This document shows, piece by piece, positions 18,565 through 26,449 of a DNA stretch of 36,473 nucleotides. Position numbers and translations under genes: made by a program. The DNA is taken from the NCBI GenBank assembly GCA_050329415.1, contig JBHJOS010000017.1:1-36473 (forward strand), given 5' to 3'. Every line of letters starts with the position of its first letter. Within the stretch, counting starts at the first letter, position 1. Source of the stretch: JANNOG01 sp050329415. Its GTDB lineage: Bacteria > Actinomycetota > Actinomycetes > Actinomycetales > JBBAYJ01. Below the pieces are notes generated by a model that was given only the letters and a program-made list of their open reading frames with translations, was not told where the DNA came from and made no database searches.

Positions 18565-20144
18565 CCGACGTTCTCGACCTGCCGGATCCGGCCCCGCTGG
18601 GGGTTCTCACCGCGCTGACGGGTCCGGCCGAGCCGGCGCTCGTCGAGGCCCTCGAGGGTGACCCGCGGACCCGGGTCACCCGGCGCTGCGCTGACATCGC
18701 CGAACTGCTGTCCGCCGCGGAGGCGGGGCACGGCGTGGTCGCCGTCGTCAGCGGCGGCATGCCGCGTCTCGACGCCGACGTGGTGGCCCGGCTGCGCAGG
18801 CGCGGGTTGCGAGTGGTCGGCGTCGTCGACCCCGATCGGGACAGCCGACGACGGCTGCGGGCCATCGGGGCCGACGACGCGGTGTCCTTCGTGGTCCCCC
18901 CCGCTCCCGGTGCCCTCGCGCGGGTCGTCGCCGCGGTGCTCGGCGAGGCGGTGCCCGGCGAGGCGGTGCCCGGCAATGCGGTGCCCGGCGAGGCGGTGCC
19001 CGGCAATGCGGTGCCCGGCGAGGCGGTGCCCGGCAATGCGGTGGACGAACTCACCACACCGGGCCGGGGCGCCGGTCGCGAGACCGATCTCCGGGCGACC
19101 AGGGAGGACCAGGCCCGCCCGGCGGACGGCGGGCGCGCGGCGCTGCGGACCGGAGCCGGGTACAGCGACCCGGTGCCGACGCTGCCGCCCCGCGGGCGCC
19201 CTCGCGCCGCCGCGGATCCGGCGGGCGCTGTCGGTGCGCCGCCCCCCACCGGCACGCCGCCCCCCGACGACACCGTCGCCGTGCGCCCGCCCGGCCGAGT
19301 CGTCACTGTGTGGGGATGCCCCGGGGCGCCCGGGCGGACCACCGTGGCCGTCGGCCTGGCCGCCGAGATGGCGGCCGGCGGCCTGGAGGTCGTGCTGGTC
19401 GACGCCGACACCCATGCCTCGTCGGTGGCCTCGCACCTCGGCGTCCTCGACGAGGCCGCCGGCGTGGTCCTGGCCGCCCGGGCCGGTCTCGACGGACGGC
19501 TCGGCCCCGCGGTCCTCGACCGTCTCGCCCCGGTCGTCCTCCCGCGGCTGCGCCTGCTCACCGGGATCACCCGGAGCGCGCGGTGGCCCGAGCTCCGGCC
19601 GGCGGGCCTGGCGGCGGTGCTCCGCGAGGCCCGCCGGGTCGCCGACGTCGTCGTCGTGGACGTCGCGGCCCCGCTGGACCGTGAGGAGGACGCGCTGCTC
19701 GACGTCACGGCCCCACGCCGCAACGGGGCCACCCTCACCGCAGTCGAGGACGCCGACTGCCTGCTCGCGGTCGGGGCGGCCGACCCCGTCGGCCTGCAGC
19801 GACTCGTCCGCTCGTGCCAGGAGCTCGCCGCCCTCGGCATCGTCGCGCCCGCGCCCGCCGTGGTCGTCAACAAGCTCCGCGCGTCGGCGGTCGGGCCTGA
19901 TCCCGGGCGCCGGGTGCGAGCCGCCCTCGAACGCTTCGCCGCCGTCACCGAACCGACCCTGCTGCCCTGGGACCCGGTGACGGCGGACGCTGCCCTGCTC
20001 GCGGGACGCACGCTCGCCGAGACCGCGCCGGCGTCGCCGCTGCGCGCGGGGTTGCGTCGGCTCGCTGCGGACCTGTCCGGGCGACCGTTGCCCCCGCCCG
20101 CCCGGTCCCGGCGACGGCGGGCAGGCCGTAGCGTGCCCGCGTGA
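18561..20144 (+). CDS. CpaE/TadZ-like MinD-family P-loop protein
   Basis: Protein of 527 residues. Residues 1-130 form a receiver-like domain (GVVAVVSGGMPRLDADVVARL), as in CpaE/TadZ. A low-complexity linker (about 128-260) contains the GEAVPGNAVP repeat. The C-terminal MinD-like ATPase starts with a deviant Walker A (WGCPGAPGRTTVAVGLA) in which the signature Lys of the KGGxGKT form is replaced; VVLVDADTHASSVASHLG supplies the A'-type Asp. VVVNKLRASAVG resembles the base-recognition strand. TadZ proteins with atypical Walker motifs localise Tad pili at the pole. No other tad gene is in the window, so a pilus role is only inferred. ATG 18561 overlaps the SAF stop. Confidence 0.78.
   Translation: MTDVLDLPDPAPLGVLTALTGPAEPALVEALEGDPRTRVTRRCADIAELLSAAEAGHGVVAVVSGGMPRLDADVVARLRRRGLRVVGVVDPDRDSRRRLRAIGADDAVSFVVPPAPGALARVVAAVLGEAVPGEAVPGNAVPGEAVPGNAVPGEAVPGNAVDELTTPGRGAGRETDLRATREDQARPADGGRAALRTGAGYSDPVPTLPPRGRPRAAADPAGAVGAPPPTGTPPPDDTVAVRPPGRVVTVWGCPGAPGRTTVAVGLAAEMAAGGLEVVLVDADTHASSVASHLGVLDEAAGVVLAARAGLDGRLGPAVLDRLAPVVLPRLRLLTGITRSARWPELRPAGLAAVLREARRVADVVVVDVAAPLDREEDALLDVTAPRRNGATLTAVEDADCLLAVGAADPVGLQRLVRSCQELAALGIVAPAPAVVVNKLRASAVGPDPGRRVRAALERFAAVTEPTLLPWDPVTADAALLAGRTLAETAPASPLRAGLRRLAADLSGRPLPPPARSRRRRAGRSVPA
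18942..19046 (+). repeat. Seven 15-bp tandem repeats in the TadZ-like gene
   Basis: Units alternate between GGCGAGGCGGTGCCC and GGCAATGCGGTGCCC, giving a 30-base higher-order period from 18957; the last copy ends in GTGGAC instead of GTGCCC. They encode (G-E/N-A-V-P)n in the linker between the receiver-like and ATPase domains. The near-perfect identity points to recent expansion. Confidence 0.95.
20129..20134 (+). promoter_or_regulatory. Candidate -10 box TAGCGT for the HAD gene
   Basis: TAGCGT, inside the end of the TadZ-like coding sequence, lies 6 bases before GTG 20141. The same hexamer and spacing precede other starts here, suggesting an internal leaderless promoter in addition to read-through from upstream. 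Confidence 0.4.
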
Positions 20145-20869
20145 CGGCGACGCCGACGGCTGGACCCGGGTACCAGGCGGTCGTCCTGGACTGGGGCGGT
20201 GTCCTGACGGCGGCGTCGCTGCGGGAGGCGTTCGAGGACTGGCTGGTCCGCGACCGCGTGGCGCCCGCCCACTTCGAGGTGCTCATGCGCCGCTGGGTCG
20301 GGCTGGGCGCGGACCGGCCGGGGCAGGCCCCGGGCGCGGTCCCCGACTCTCCGGTCCACGCCCTCGAGCGAGGTGAGCTGCCGCCGGCGGACTTCGAGGC
20401 GACGCTGGCGGACGAACTCGCCGGCCTGGGCTCCCCGGTCCGGGCCGACGGCCTGCTGGAGCGGATGCTGGCTGCCCTGCGGACGCTCGACCCCCGGATG
20501 ATCGACCTGGTCCGCGCGGTGCGGGCCCGCGGACTGCGGACCGCCGTGCTCAGCAACTCGTGGGGTGAGCACTACCCGGAGGACGTCTTCGCCCGGGAGT
20601 TCGACGAGGTCGTCGTGTCCGGCCGGGTGGGCCTGCGCAAGCCCCAGCCCGAGATCTTCCGGCTGGTGGCGGACCGGCTCGGGCTCGACGTCGGCTCCTG
20701 CGTCCTCGTGGACGACTTCGACGTCAACGTCCGGGCGGCGCAGGCGGCCGGGATGGCCGCCGTCCTCCACGTCGAGGTCGGAACGACGCGGGCGGACGTG
20801 CTGTCGCTCGTCGACGGCCGCCCCGGCGGCCGGCGCTCGCCGGGGGGTGGGGCGATCCCGCGCATCTAG
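20141..20869 (+). CDS. HAD-superfamily hydrolase
   Basis: HAD-like phosphatase of 242 residues. Motif I is VVLDWGGVLT with nucleophile Asp17; the usual second Asp is Gly19, as in the DxGGV branch that includes epoxide-hydrolase N-terminal phosphatases and YihX-like proteins. Motif II is LSNSW, motif III is Lys in GLRKPQPEIF and motif IV is VLVDDFDVN. The helical cap lies between motifs I and II. The loss of the second Asp can weaken phosphatase activity; substrate unknown. The GTG overlaps the TadZ-like stop. The TAG stop at 20867 forms part of the next gene's candidate -10. Confidence 0.85.
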   Translation: MTATPTAGPGYQAVVLDWGGVLTAASLREAFEDWLVRDRVAPAHFEVLMRRWVGLGADRPGQAPGAVPDSPVHALERGELPPADFEATLADELAGLGSPVRADGLLERMLAALRTLDPRMIDLVRAVRARGLRTAVLSNSWGEHYPEDVFAREFDEVVVSGRVGLRKPQPEIFRLVADRLGLDVGSCVLVDDFDVNVRAAQAAGMAAVLHVEVGTTRADVLSLVDGRPGGRRSPGGGAIPRI

Positions 20870-20872
20870 GCT
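20867..20872 (+). promoter_or_regulatory. Candidate -10 box TAGGCT for the WS/DGAT-like gene
   Basis: TAGGCT fits TAnnnT, overlaps the HAD stop codon and lies 6 bases before GTG 20879. Confidence 0.35.
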
Positions 20873-20878
20873 GTCGGA

Positions 20879-22231
20879 GTGCCGGACCGACTGGGAGAGA
20901 TGGACGCGGCGGTGCTGCGCGAGGAGCGCTCGGACGCGCCCGCGCATGTCGGCACCGTGCTGATCCTCGACCCCGGCCCGGGCCGCCAACTGGACCCGGG
21001 GGTGGTCGCGAACCACATCGTGGGACGGATCGCCTACGTCCCCCGCTACCGCCAGCGACTGCGCCCGGTGCCGGCGGGGCTGGCGGCACCGGTCTGGATC
21101 GACGACGTCCGCTTCGATCCCGGCTACCACGTCCGCCGCACGGCGGTGCCGCGCCCCGGCGAGGCGGCCCAACTGCGCGAGCTCGTCGGACGGATCGTGG
21201 CCCGGCCGCTGGACCGCGTCCGTCCACTCTGGGAAGCCTACGTCGTCGACGGCCTCGCCGGCGGGGCCGTGGCCGTGGTGACGAAGACGCATCAGGTGCT
21301 GCTCGACGAGGCGCACGCGGTCGACCTCGCCCAGGTCCTGCTGGACGACCGGCCGGTGTCCCCGGACGCGCCCGCGTGGTCCTGGTCACCGGCCCCGGAG
21401 CCGAGCACGGGCGACCTGGTGGCCTCCGCCGTGCTGGGCGCGATGGCGCACCCTGTTCGCCTGACCGCCTTCGCCCGGCCGGCGGTCGGCCTCGCCCGGG
21501 CCGCGGCCGGGATGGCCCGCAGCGCCGACCAGGCGGCCCGGACGGGCAGAACCGGGCGGGGACCGCTGGAGGCCGCCCCGTCACCGCATCGCCGATTCGC
21601 CGCGGTGCGCACCGACCTCGCGGACTACCAGCAGGTGGCGCGCCAGGTGGCGGCCGGGACCCCGACCGTGCACGACGTGGTGCTCACGGTGCTCACCGGC
21701 GCCCTGCGGATCTGGCTGCAGCGCCGCGGCACGGGGGCAGTCCCCGCCGCGGTCCTGCGCGCGGCCGTCCCCGTCTCGGTCGACCGGCCGGACACCGTGG
21801 ACAGCCACGTCGTGGACCTCCCGGTCGGCGAGCCCAACCCGCTCCTGCGGCTGCACCACGTGGCGTTCCAGGCGACTCCGCGGACATCGGTGCCGGCTCG
21901 TGAACTGGCCGAGCTCGCCGGCTTCGCCCCGCCGACCCTGCACGGGCTCGGTGCCCGGGTCGCCGCCCGGCTGGCCCGGAGGGCCTGCGACCTGGTCGTC
22001 ACCAACGTCCCCGGTCCTCAGGAGCCGCGCTTCGCGGCCGGCGCCCGCCTCCGGGAGTCGTACCCCGTGATGCCGCTGCGCCCCGGCCACGCCGTGACGG
22101 TCGGGGTGACGTCCTACGACGGGCACGTCTTCCACGGGCTGACCGGCGACTGGGACGCCGCCGCGGACCTCGACTCCCTGGCCGACGCGGTGCCCGAGGC
22201 GCTGGCCGAACTGGGCGAGGCGGCCCGGTGA
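20879..22231 (+). CDS. WS/DGAT-like acyltransferase with degenerate active-site motif
   Basis: Homologue of bacterial wax ester synthase/diacylglycerol acyltransferases, 450 residues (family about 450-480). The PLW region (RPLDRVRPLWEAYVVDGL) and NVPGP region (LVVTNVPGPQEP) are conserved. The catalytic HHxxxDG is His138-Gln139-Val-Leu-Leu-Asp143-Glu144, so the second (catalytic) His is Gln and the Gly is Glu. The ND motif is His265-Asp266 (TVHDVVLTVLTGALR). Acyl transfer to glycerol or alcohol is therefore doubtful, and it may be a pseudoenzyme. M. tuberculosis has a WS/DGAT homologue (Rv3233c/Rv3234c) next to Rv3235, so position is ancestral. The GTG start lies 9 bases after the HAD stop; the stop overlaps the DUF6912 gene. 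Confidence 0.85.
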   Translation: MPDRLGEMDAAVLREERSDAPAHVGTVLILDPGPGRQLDPGVVANHIVGRIAYVPRYRQRLRPVPAGLAAPVWIDDVRFDPGYHVRRTAVPRPGEAAQLRELVGRIVARPLDRVRPLWEAYVVDGLAGGAVAVVTKTHQVLLDEAHAVDLAQVLLDDRPVSPDAPAWSWSPAPEPSTGDLVASAVLGAMAHPVRLTAFARPAVGLARAAAGMARSADQAARTGRTGRGPLEAAPSPHRRFAAVRTDLADYQQVARQVAAGTPTVHDVVLTVLTGALRIWLQRRGTGAVPAAVLRAAVPVSVDRPDTVDSHVVDLPVGEPNPLLRLHHVAFQATPRTSVPARELAELAGFAPPTLHGLGARVAARLARRACDLVVTNVPGPQEPRFAAGARLRESYPVMPLRPGHAVTVGVTSYDGHVFHGLTGDWDAAADLDSLADAVPEALAELGEAAR

Positions 22232-22812
22232 AGGACGGCACGCGGGCGTACGTACCCGTCACGCTCACCGGTCTGCGGGCGCTGTCGGCGGCTCCTGGTC
22301 TCGCCGGGGTCCCGGCCTTCGCGGTGACGGACCGGCTCGCGGCGGAGCTCGGGCCGCTGGCCCGCGGGCACGGCGCCGGCGATGTGGCCGACGAGCTCGC
22401 CGAGGCCGCTCTCCTGGCCGCCGCGGACGCCGCGCTCGAGCTGATCGCCGCGGACCCGGCGGCCCCGCCGTGCCGCGTCGTCGTCGCCGCCGACGTGCCC
22501 GTCCGGGCCGCGTCGGGCGACGCCCACCCGGCCGCCGTCGAGTGCACCCGACCGGTGCGCCGCGCCGACGTCGCGAGCGTGCTGCTGGACGACCGGGCCG
22601 CGGCCGCGGCGGTCGCCCGGGCGGCGGCTGCCCTGCGGGCGGGCGACGACGCGGCGTTCGAGGCCGCCCGGGACGACCTGGACGGCCTCGCCCTGTCCTG
22701 GTACGACGCCCGCGAGGTCGACGGGCTCGTCGCCGCCTCGCCCGCGCCACCCGGCGAGCCGCTCGCCGGCTCGTCCCCCACCCGCGATCGCATGGAGGGC
22801 CGTCACCCGTGA
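22228..22812 (+). CDS. DUF6912 family protein
   Basis: Soluble protein of 194 residues. It opens with the family-typical YVPVTLTGLRAL and AFAVTDRLAAELG, followed by an Ala-rich helical region (ELAEAALLAAADAALELIA), a strand CRVVVAADVPVR, and a C-terminal SWYDAREVDGLV. The family is common in actinobacteria, often beside HAD or WS/DGAT genes, and has no known function. GTG 22228 overlaps the WS/DGAT-like stop, and its TGA overlaps the GTG of the amylosucrase-like gene, so all three are translationally coupled. Confidence 0.78.
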   Translation: MKDGTRAYVPVTLTGLRALSAAPGLAGVPAFAVTDRLAAELGPLARGHGAGDVADELAEAALLAAADAALELIAADPAAPPCRVVVAADVPVRAASGDAHPAAVECTRPVRRADVASVLLDDRAAAAAVARAAAALRAGDDAAFEAARDDLDGLALSWYDAREVDGLVAASPAPPGEPLAGSSPTRDRMEGRHP

Positions 22813-24770
22813 CCACCAGGCCGTTCCCCAGTCTCGGACCGCCGATCCAGGACCGCGTGGGCGCGGTCGAGGCCGAGCTGTTCGAGGCCCGGGTCGATCG
22901 CTGGTGGCCGGACTTCACGGAAGCGGCGGCCGAGGTGTACCCGACGGACGAGCTCGAGGAACTCGACGCCGACGTCGCCGAGATCGTCGCCCGCAGCGTC
23001 GCCCGCCGCCCGGCCCGGCTGCGCCGCCGTGACCTCGATCGCCTGGTCCGTCCCGACTGGTTCGCGGCGCCGGACCAGCTCGCCTACGCCGCCTACGCCG
23101 ACCGGTTCGCCGGCGACCTCGTCGCCATCCGCAAGACGCTGCCGTACCTGAACGACCTCGGGGTCACGGTGCTGCACCTGCTGCCGTTGCAGACTCCCCG
23201 ACCCGAGCCCCACGACGGCGGGCACGCGGTGGCCGACCACCGCAGCGTGCGGCCCGACCTCGGCGCCGTCGACGAGCTGTCGGCGCTGTCCGCCGACCTC
23301 CACGGTCACGGGATGGGACTCGGCCTCGACCTCGTCCTCACCCACGTCGCCCGCGAGCACGAGTGGGCGCGCCGGGCCCGCATCGGCCGGCGCCGGTACC
23401 GCGGCGCGTTCCACGTCGTCTCCGACGGCGCCCGGGTCGACCGGCTGGCCCGCAGTGTGCCACCCGCATGGCCCGGGGCGGCCCCGCCGTTCACCTGGGA
23501 CGACGAGCTCGGTGCCGCGGTCTGGACCACGTTCCATCCCTGGCAGTGGGACCTCGACTGGTCCAACAGCGACGTCTTCTGCGCCTCGCTCGACATCATG
23601 TGCTCGCTGGCCAACCTCGGGGTGGACGTGCTGCGCCTGGTCGGCCTGCCCTTCGCGTGGAAGCGGGACGGCACCGACTGCCGCGACCTGCCCGAGGTGG
23701 GGGCGCTGCTCCAGGCGCTGCGGGCGGCCCTGCGGATCGCCGCGCCGGCGCTCGCCGTGGCCGCGCCCGCGACCGTCTCGGACGACGATCCCGGCGCCTA
23801 CACCGGCCGGGGGCGCCGGGCCGGCCGGGGCGCGGACCTGGCCGCTCGGGACGATCTCGCGACCCACGTCTGGGCCATGCTCGCGACCGGCCGCACCGAA
23901 CTGGCGGCCCGGGCGCTCAGGCGCGTCCCGCATCACCCGCCGGGTACGGCGTGGACGCTGACCGTGCGCGACCATGACGAGATCCGGTGGCGGGTGTCGG
24001 ACGCGGACGCGGCGGCTGTGGGTGTTCACGGTGCCGACCACCGGGCCTTCCTCACCGGCTTCTACACCGGGCAGCACCCCGGTTCGTTCGCGCGCGGCGC
24101 CGGGTTCCGGGTCGACGTGCCGACGGGACCCCCGCCCGGGCACGGCGAGGAGCGGGTCGTCGGGTCGACCGCACGGCTCGCCGGACTGGAGGCCGCACTG
24201 GAACTCCCCCCGGGGTCCCCGCGGGAGGCCGCGCTGGACGACGCCGTGGCCCGGATACTCCTCGTGCACGCGATCGTGCTGGGGTGGGGCGGGCTGCCCG
24301 TGGTGTGGAGCGGTGACGAGCTGGCGCTGCGAGGTGACCTGGCGTGGGACGCCGACCCGGTCCGGGCCGGCGACTCCCGGTGGCTGCACCGCCCGGCCCA
24401 GCCGTGGGGGGCGTCGCCGTGGGGCGAGCGGGCGGACGACCGGTTCGACGCGTCGACGGTGACCGGTCAGGTGTTCACGGGGCTGCGGCACCTCGCCCGG
24501 GTGCGGGCCGGACTGCCGCAGCTGCACGCCTCCGTCGACTCGGGGATCGTGGACGTCGGCGAACCGGCCGTGCTCGCCGTGCTCCGCCGTCATCCGGTGG
24601 GTCCGATGCTCGGGCTGTACAACGTGTCGGGACGGCTGGTGCGGGTCGACGGCTCGGTGCTCCGGCACGTCCCGGGCCGGCCGCGGGACACGCTGTCCGG
24701 GACACCGGTGCGGATCGACGCGACGGGCGGGTTCCCGCTGCCGCCCTACGCCGCCCGCTGGCTCGTGTGA
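22809..24770 (+). CDS. Amylosucrase-like GH13 protein lacking both catalytic acids (predicted pseudoenzyme)
   Basis: Protein of 653 residues, full length for GH13 subfamily 4 amylosucrases, which transfer glucose from sucrose to glucan. It matches over its length, including TTFHPWQWDLDWSNSDVF, SLANLGVDVLRL, GTDCRDLPEV, FYTGQHPGSFARG and DDSRW-type DSRWLHRP. With a constant offset of 8 to the Neisseria polysaccharea enzyme: His179 equals His187 and Arg276 equals Arg284, but Val278 replaces nucleophile Asp286 and Pro320 replaces acid/base Glu328. Region I Asn is Thr178. Only the region IV His-Asp (DHDEI, Asp390) is kept. No hydrolysis or transfer is expected, but the glucan- or sucrose-binding fold may remain. 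No frameshift or stop is present. GTG 22809 overlaps the DUF6912 stop. Confidence 0.88.
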   Translation: MTTRPFPSLGPPIQDRVGAVEAELFEARVDRWWPDFTEAAAEVYPTDELEELDADVAEIVARSVARRPARLRRRDLDRLVRPDWFAAPDQLAYAAYADRFAGDLVAIRKTLPYLNDLGVTVLHLLPLQTPRPEPHDGGHAVADHRSVRPDLGAVDELSALSADLHGHGMGLGLDLVLTHVAREHEWARRARIGRRRYRGAFHVVSDGARVDRLARSVPPAWPGAAPPFTWDDELGAAVWTTFHPWQWDLDWSNSDVFCASLDIMCSLANLGVDVLRLVGLPFAWKRDGTDCRDLPEVGALLQALRAALRIAAPALAVAAPATVSDDDPGAYTGRGRRAGRGADLAARDDLATHVWAMLATGRTELAARALRRVPHHPPGTAWTLTVRDHDEIRWRVSDADAAAVGVHGADHRAFLTGFYTGQHPGSFARGAGFRVDVPTGPPPGHGEERVVGSTARLAGLEAALELPPGSPREAALDDAVARILLVHAIVLGWGGLPVVWSGDELALRGDLAWDADPVRAGDSRWLHRPAQPWGASPWGERADDRFDASTVTGQVFTGLRHLARVRAGLPQLHASVDSGIVDVGEPAVLAVLRRHPVGPMLGLYNVSGRLVRVDGSVLRHVPGRPRDTLSGTPVRIDATGGFPLPPYAARWLV

Positions 24771-24831
24771 CCCGGGCACCGGCCTGCCGTCGCCGCGGTG
24801 CGGCCGGGGGTGCGGCACCGGGAGCGTCGGC

Positions 24832-26358
24832 TCACAGGCCGGGGGCCGCCTCGCGGTCCAGTCGTTGGGCATGGTCGACCTGCCGCCCCAGGGCGGCGGC
24901 GGCCAGGGCGACGTTGCGCTGCATCCCGCCGAAGACGACGCCGTGGAACGGCGTCACCGCTGCCCAGTACAGGTGACCGAGCAGGCCCCGGGGATGGAAC
25001 AGCGCCCGCTGCCGGAACAGCGTCCGGCCCACCGGGTCCTGGCACACCGAGAGCTCCAGCCAGGCCAGGCCGGGCAGGCGCATCTCGGCCCGCAGCCGCA
25101 GCAGCCGACCGTCGACGATCTCCTCGACCCGCCACCAGTCCACGGCGTCCCCGATGTTCAGCCGGCGGGGGTCACGGCGCCCGCGCGCCAGGCCCGGCCC
25201 GCCCCAGGCGCGGTCCATCCAGCCCCGGATCCACCACGCCAGGGGCGAGGAGTACCAGCCGTTCTCGCCGCCGATGCCCTCGACCACCTGCCACAGCGTC
25301 CGTGGGGACGCCCGCACCAGGGTCGACCGGTCGTCGATGTACAGGGAACCGCCCGCCCAGTCCGGGTCGGCGGCGAGCGGGTCGCTGGGTGCCCCGGGCT
25401 CCGAGGCGCCCGACCAGCGGGTGAGGACCTTGGCCTCCCTGACCCGGGCCAGCGCCAGCTCGACGGCGCGGTCGAAGCCCGTGAGACCCCCCGGGGGGTC
25501 CGGGACGAGCCGGCGGATCGCGTCGTCCCGGACCACGACCTCGTTGACGAGGCTCTGGACCAGCGGCCTGGCCAGCCGGTTGGGGATCGGTGTCACCACG
25601 CCGATCCAGTGCGAGCTGAGCCGGGGGCTCATCACGCCGACCGGGAGGATCAGTCGCCGCTCCAGGCCGGCCACCCGGGCGTAGCGCTGCATCATCTCCC
25701 GGTACGTCAGGACGTCGGGCCCGCCGATGTCGAAGCCGCCCCGGACCTCGGCCGGCAGGGTCGCCGCCGCGACGAGGTACCGCAGCACGTCCCGGACCGC
25801 GATCGGCTGGATCCGCGTCCCCACCCAGCGGGGAGTCACCATGACCGGCAACCGCTCCGTGAGATAGCGCAACATCTCGAACGAGGCTGATCCCGACCCG
25901 ATGATGACGGCCGCCCGCAGCGCGATCGTCGGCACCCCGCACTGCCGGAAGATCTCCTCGACCTCCTTGCGCGACTCCAGGTGGGGGCTGAGGTCGTCGT
26001 CGGCCGGGTGGAGCCCCCCGAGATAGACGATCCGGGAGACCTCGGCCCGTCGGGCGGCGGTGGCGAACGTCCGGGCGGCCCGGCGGTCGGTTCGCTCGAA
26101 CCTCCGTCCGGTCCCGAGGGAGTGGATGAGGTAGTAGGCGACCTCGACGCCCGCCATCGCCGGGTCCAGGGCGTCCGGGTCGAGGGCGTCGCCGCGGACC
26201 GCCTCGACGTCGCCCGCCCACCGGTGCGCCTGCAGCCTGGCCGGGTCCCGGACGAGGACCCGCACCCGGTGCCCGGCCGCGAGCAGCCCCGGCACCAGGC
26301 GTCCGCCGATGTACCCGGTGGCGCCGGTGACGAGGACGAGACGGGGAGAAGTCGGCAC
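24832..26358 (-). CDS. NAD(P)-binding SDR/NmrA-like protein with C-terminal DUF2867
   Basis: Two-domain protein of 508 residues. An atypical SDR Rossmann domain (GATGYIGG near residue 12; YYLIHSLGTGRRFERTD; VYLGGLHPADDDLSPHLESR; LRAAVIIGSGSASFEMLRYL) fills residues 5-310. A C-terminal DUF2867 domain (ENGWYSSPLAWWIRGWMDR, then WWRVEEIVDGRLLRLRAEM) follows. The combination is common in actinobacteria and other bacteria; the substrate is unknown. GTG 26358 gives a start just before the first beta strand; CACACT lies 6 bases upstream on the minus strand, a possible -10. It converges with the amylosucrase-like gene across 61 bases holding no gene. Confidence 0.85.
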   Translation of the reverse strand: MPTSPRLVLVTGATGYIGGRLVPGLLAAGHRVRVLVRDPARLQAHRWAGDVEAVRGDALDPDALDPAMAGVEVAYYLIHSLGTGRRFERTDRRAARTFATAARRAEVSRIVYLGGLHPADDDLSPHLESRKEVEEIFRQCGVPTIALRAAVIIGSGSASFEMLRYLTERLPVMVTPRWVGTRIQPIAVRDVLRYLVAAATLPAEVRGGFDIGGPDVLTYREMMQRYARVAGLERRLILPVGVMSPRLSSHWIGVVTPIPNRLARPLVQSLVNEVVVRDDAIRRLVPDPPGGLTGFDRAVELALARVREAKVLTRWSGASEPGAPSDPLAADPDWAGGSLYIDDRSTLVRASPRTLWQVVEGIGGENGWYSSPLAWWIRGWMDRAWGGPGLARGRRDPRRLNIGDAVDWWRVEEIVDGRLLRLRAEMRLPGLAWLELSVCQDPVGRTLFRQRALFHPRGLLGHLYWAAVTPFHGVVFGGMQRNVALAAAALGRQVDHAQRLDREAAPGL

Positions 26359-26436
26359 CGGTCGAGTGTGACCCCTCCCCCGGTAGCGGCCGGGACCGGG
26401 TACCCGCGGGCGACGCGCCGGGCGGCGCCGACGCCC

Positions 26437-26442
26437 TAGCGT
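26437..26442 (+). promoter_or_regulatory. Candidate -10 box TAGCGT for the histidine kinase locus
   Basis: TAGCGT, 7 bases before GTG 26450. Same hexamer and near-identical spacing as at 9455, 20129 and 28924. Confidence 0.45.
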
Positions 26443-26449
26443 CGCCGGG

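Noticed and set aside
18942..19046. CRISPR-like direct repeats
   Set aside because: Units are contiguous with no spacers, in frame, and encode a GEAVP/GNAVP linker inside a gene.
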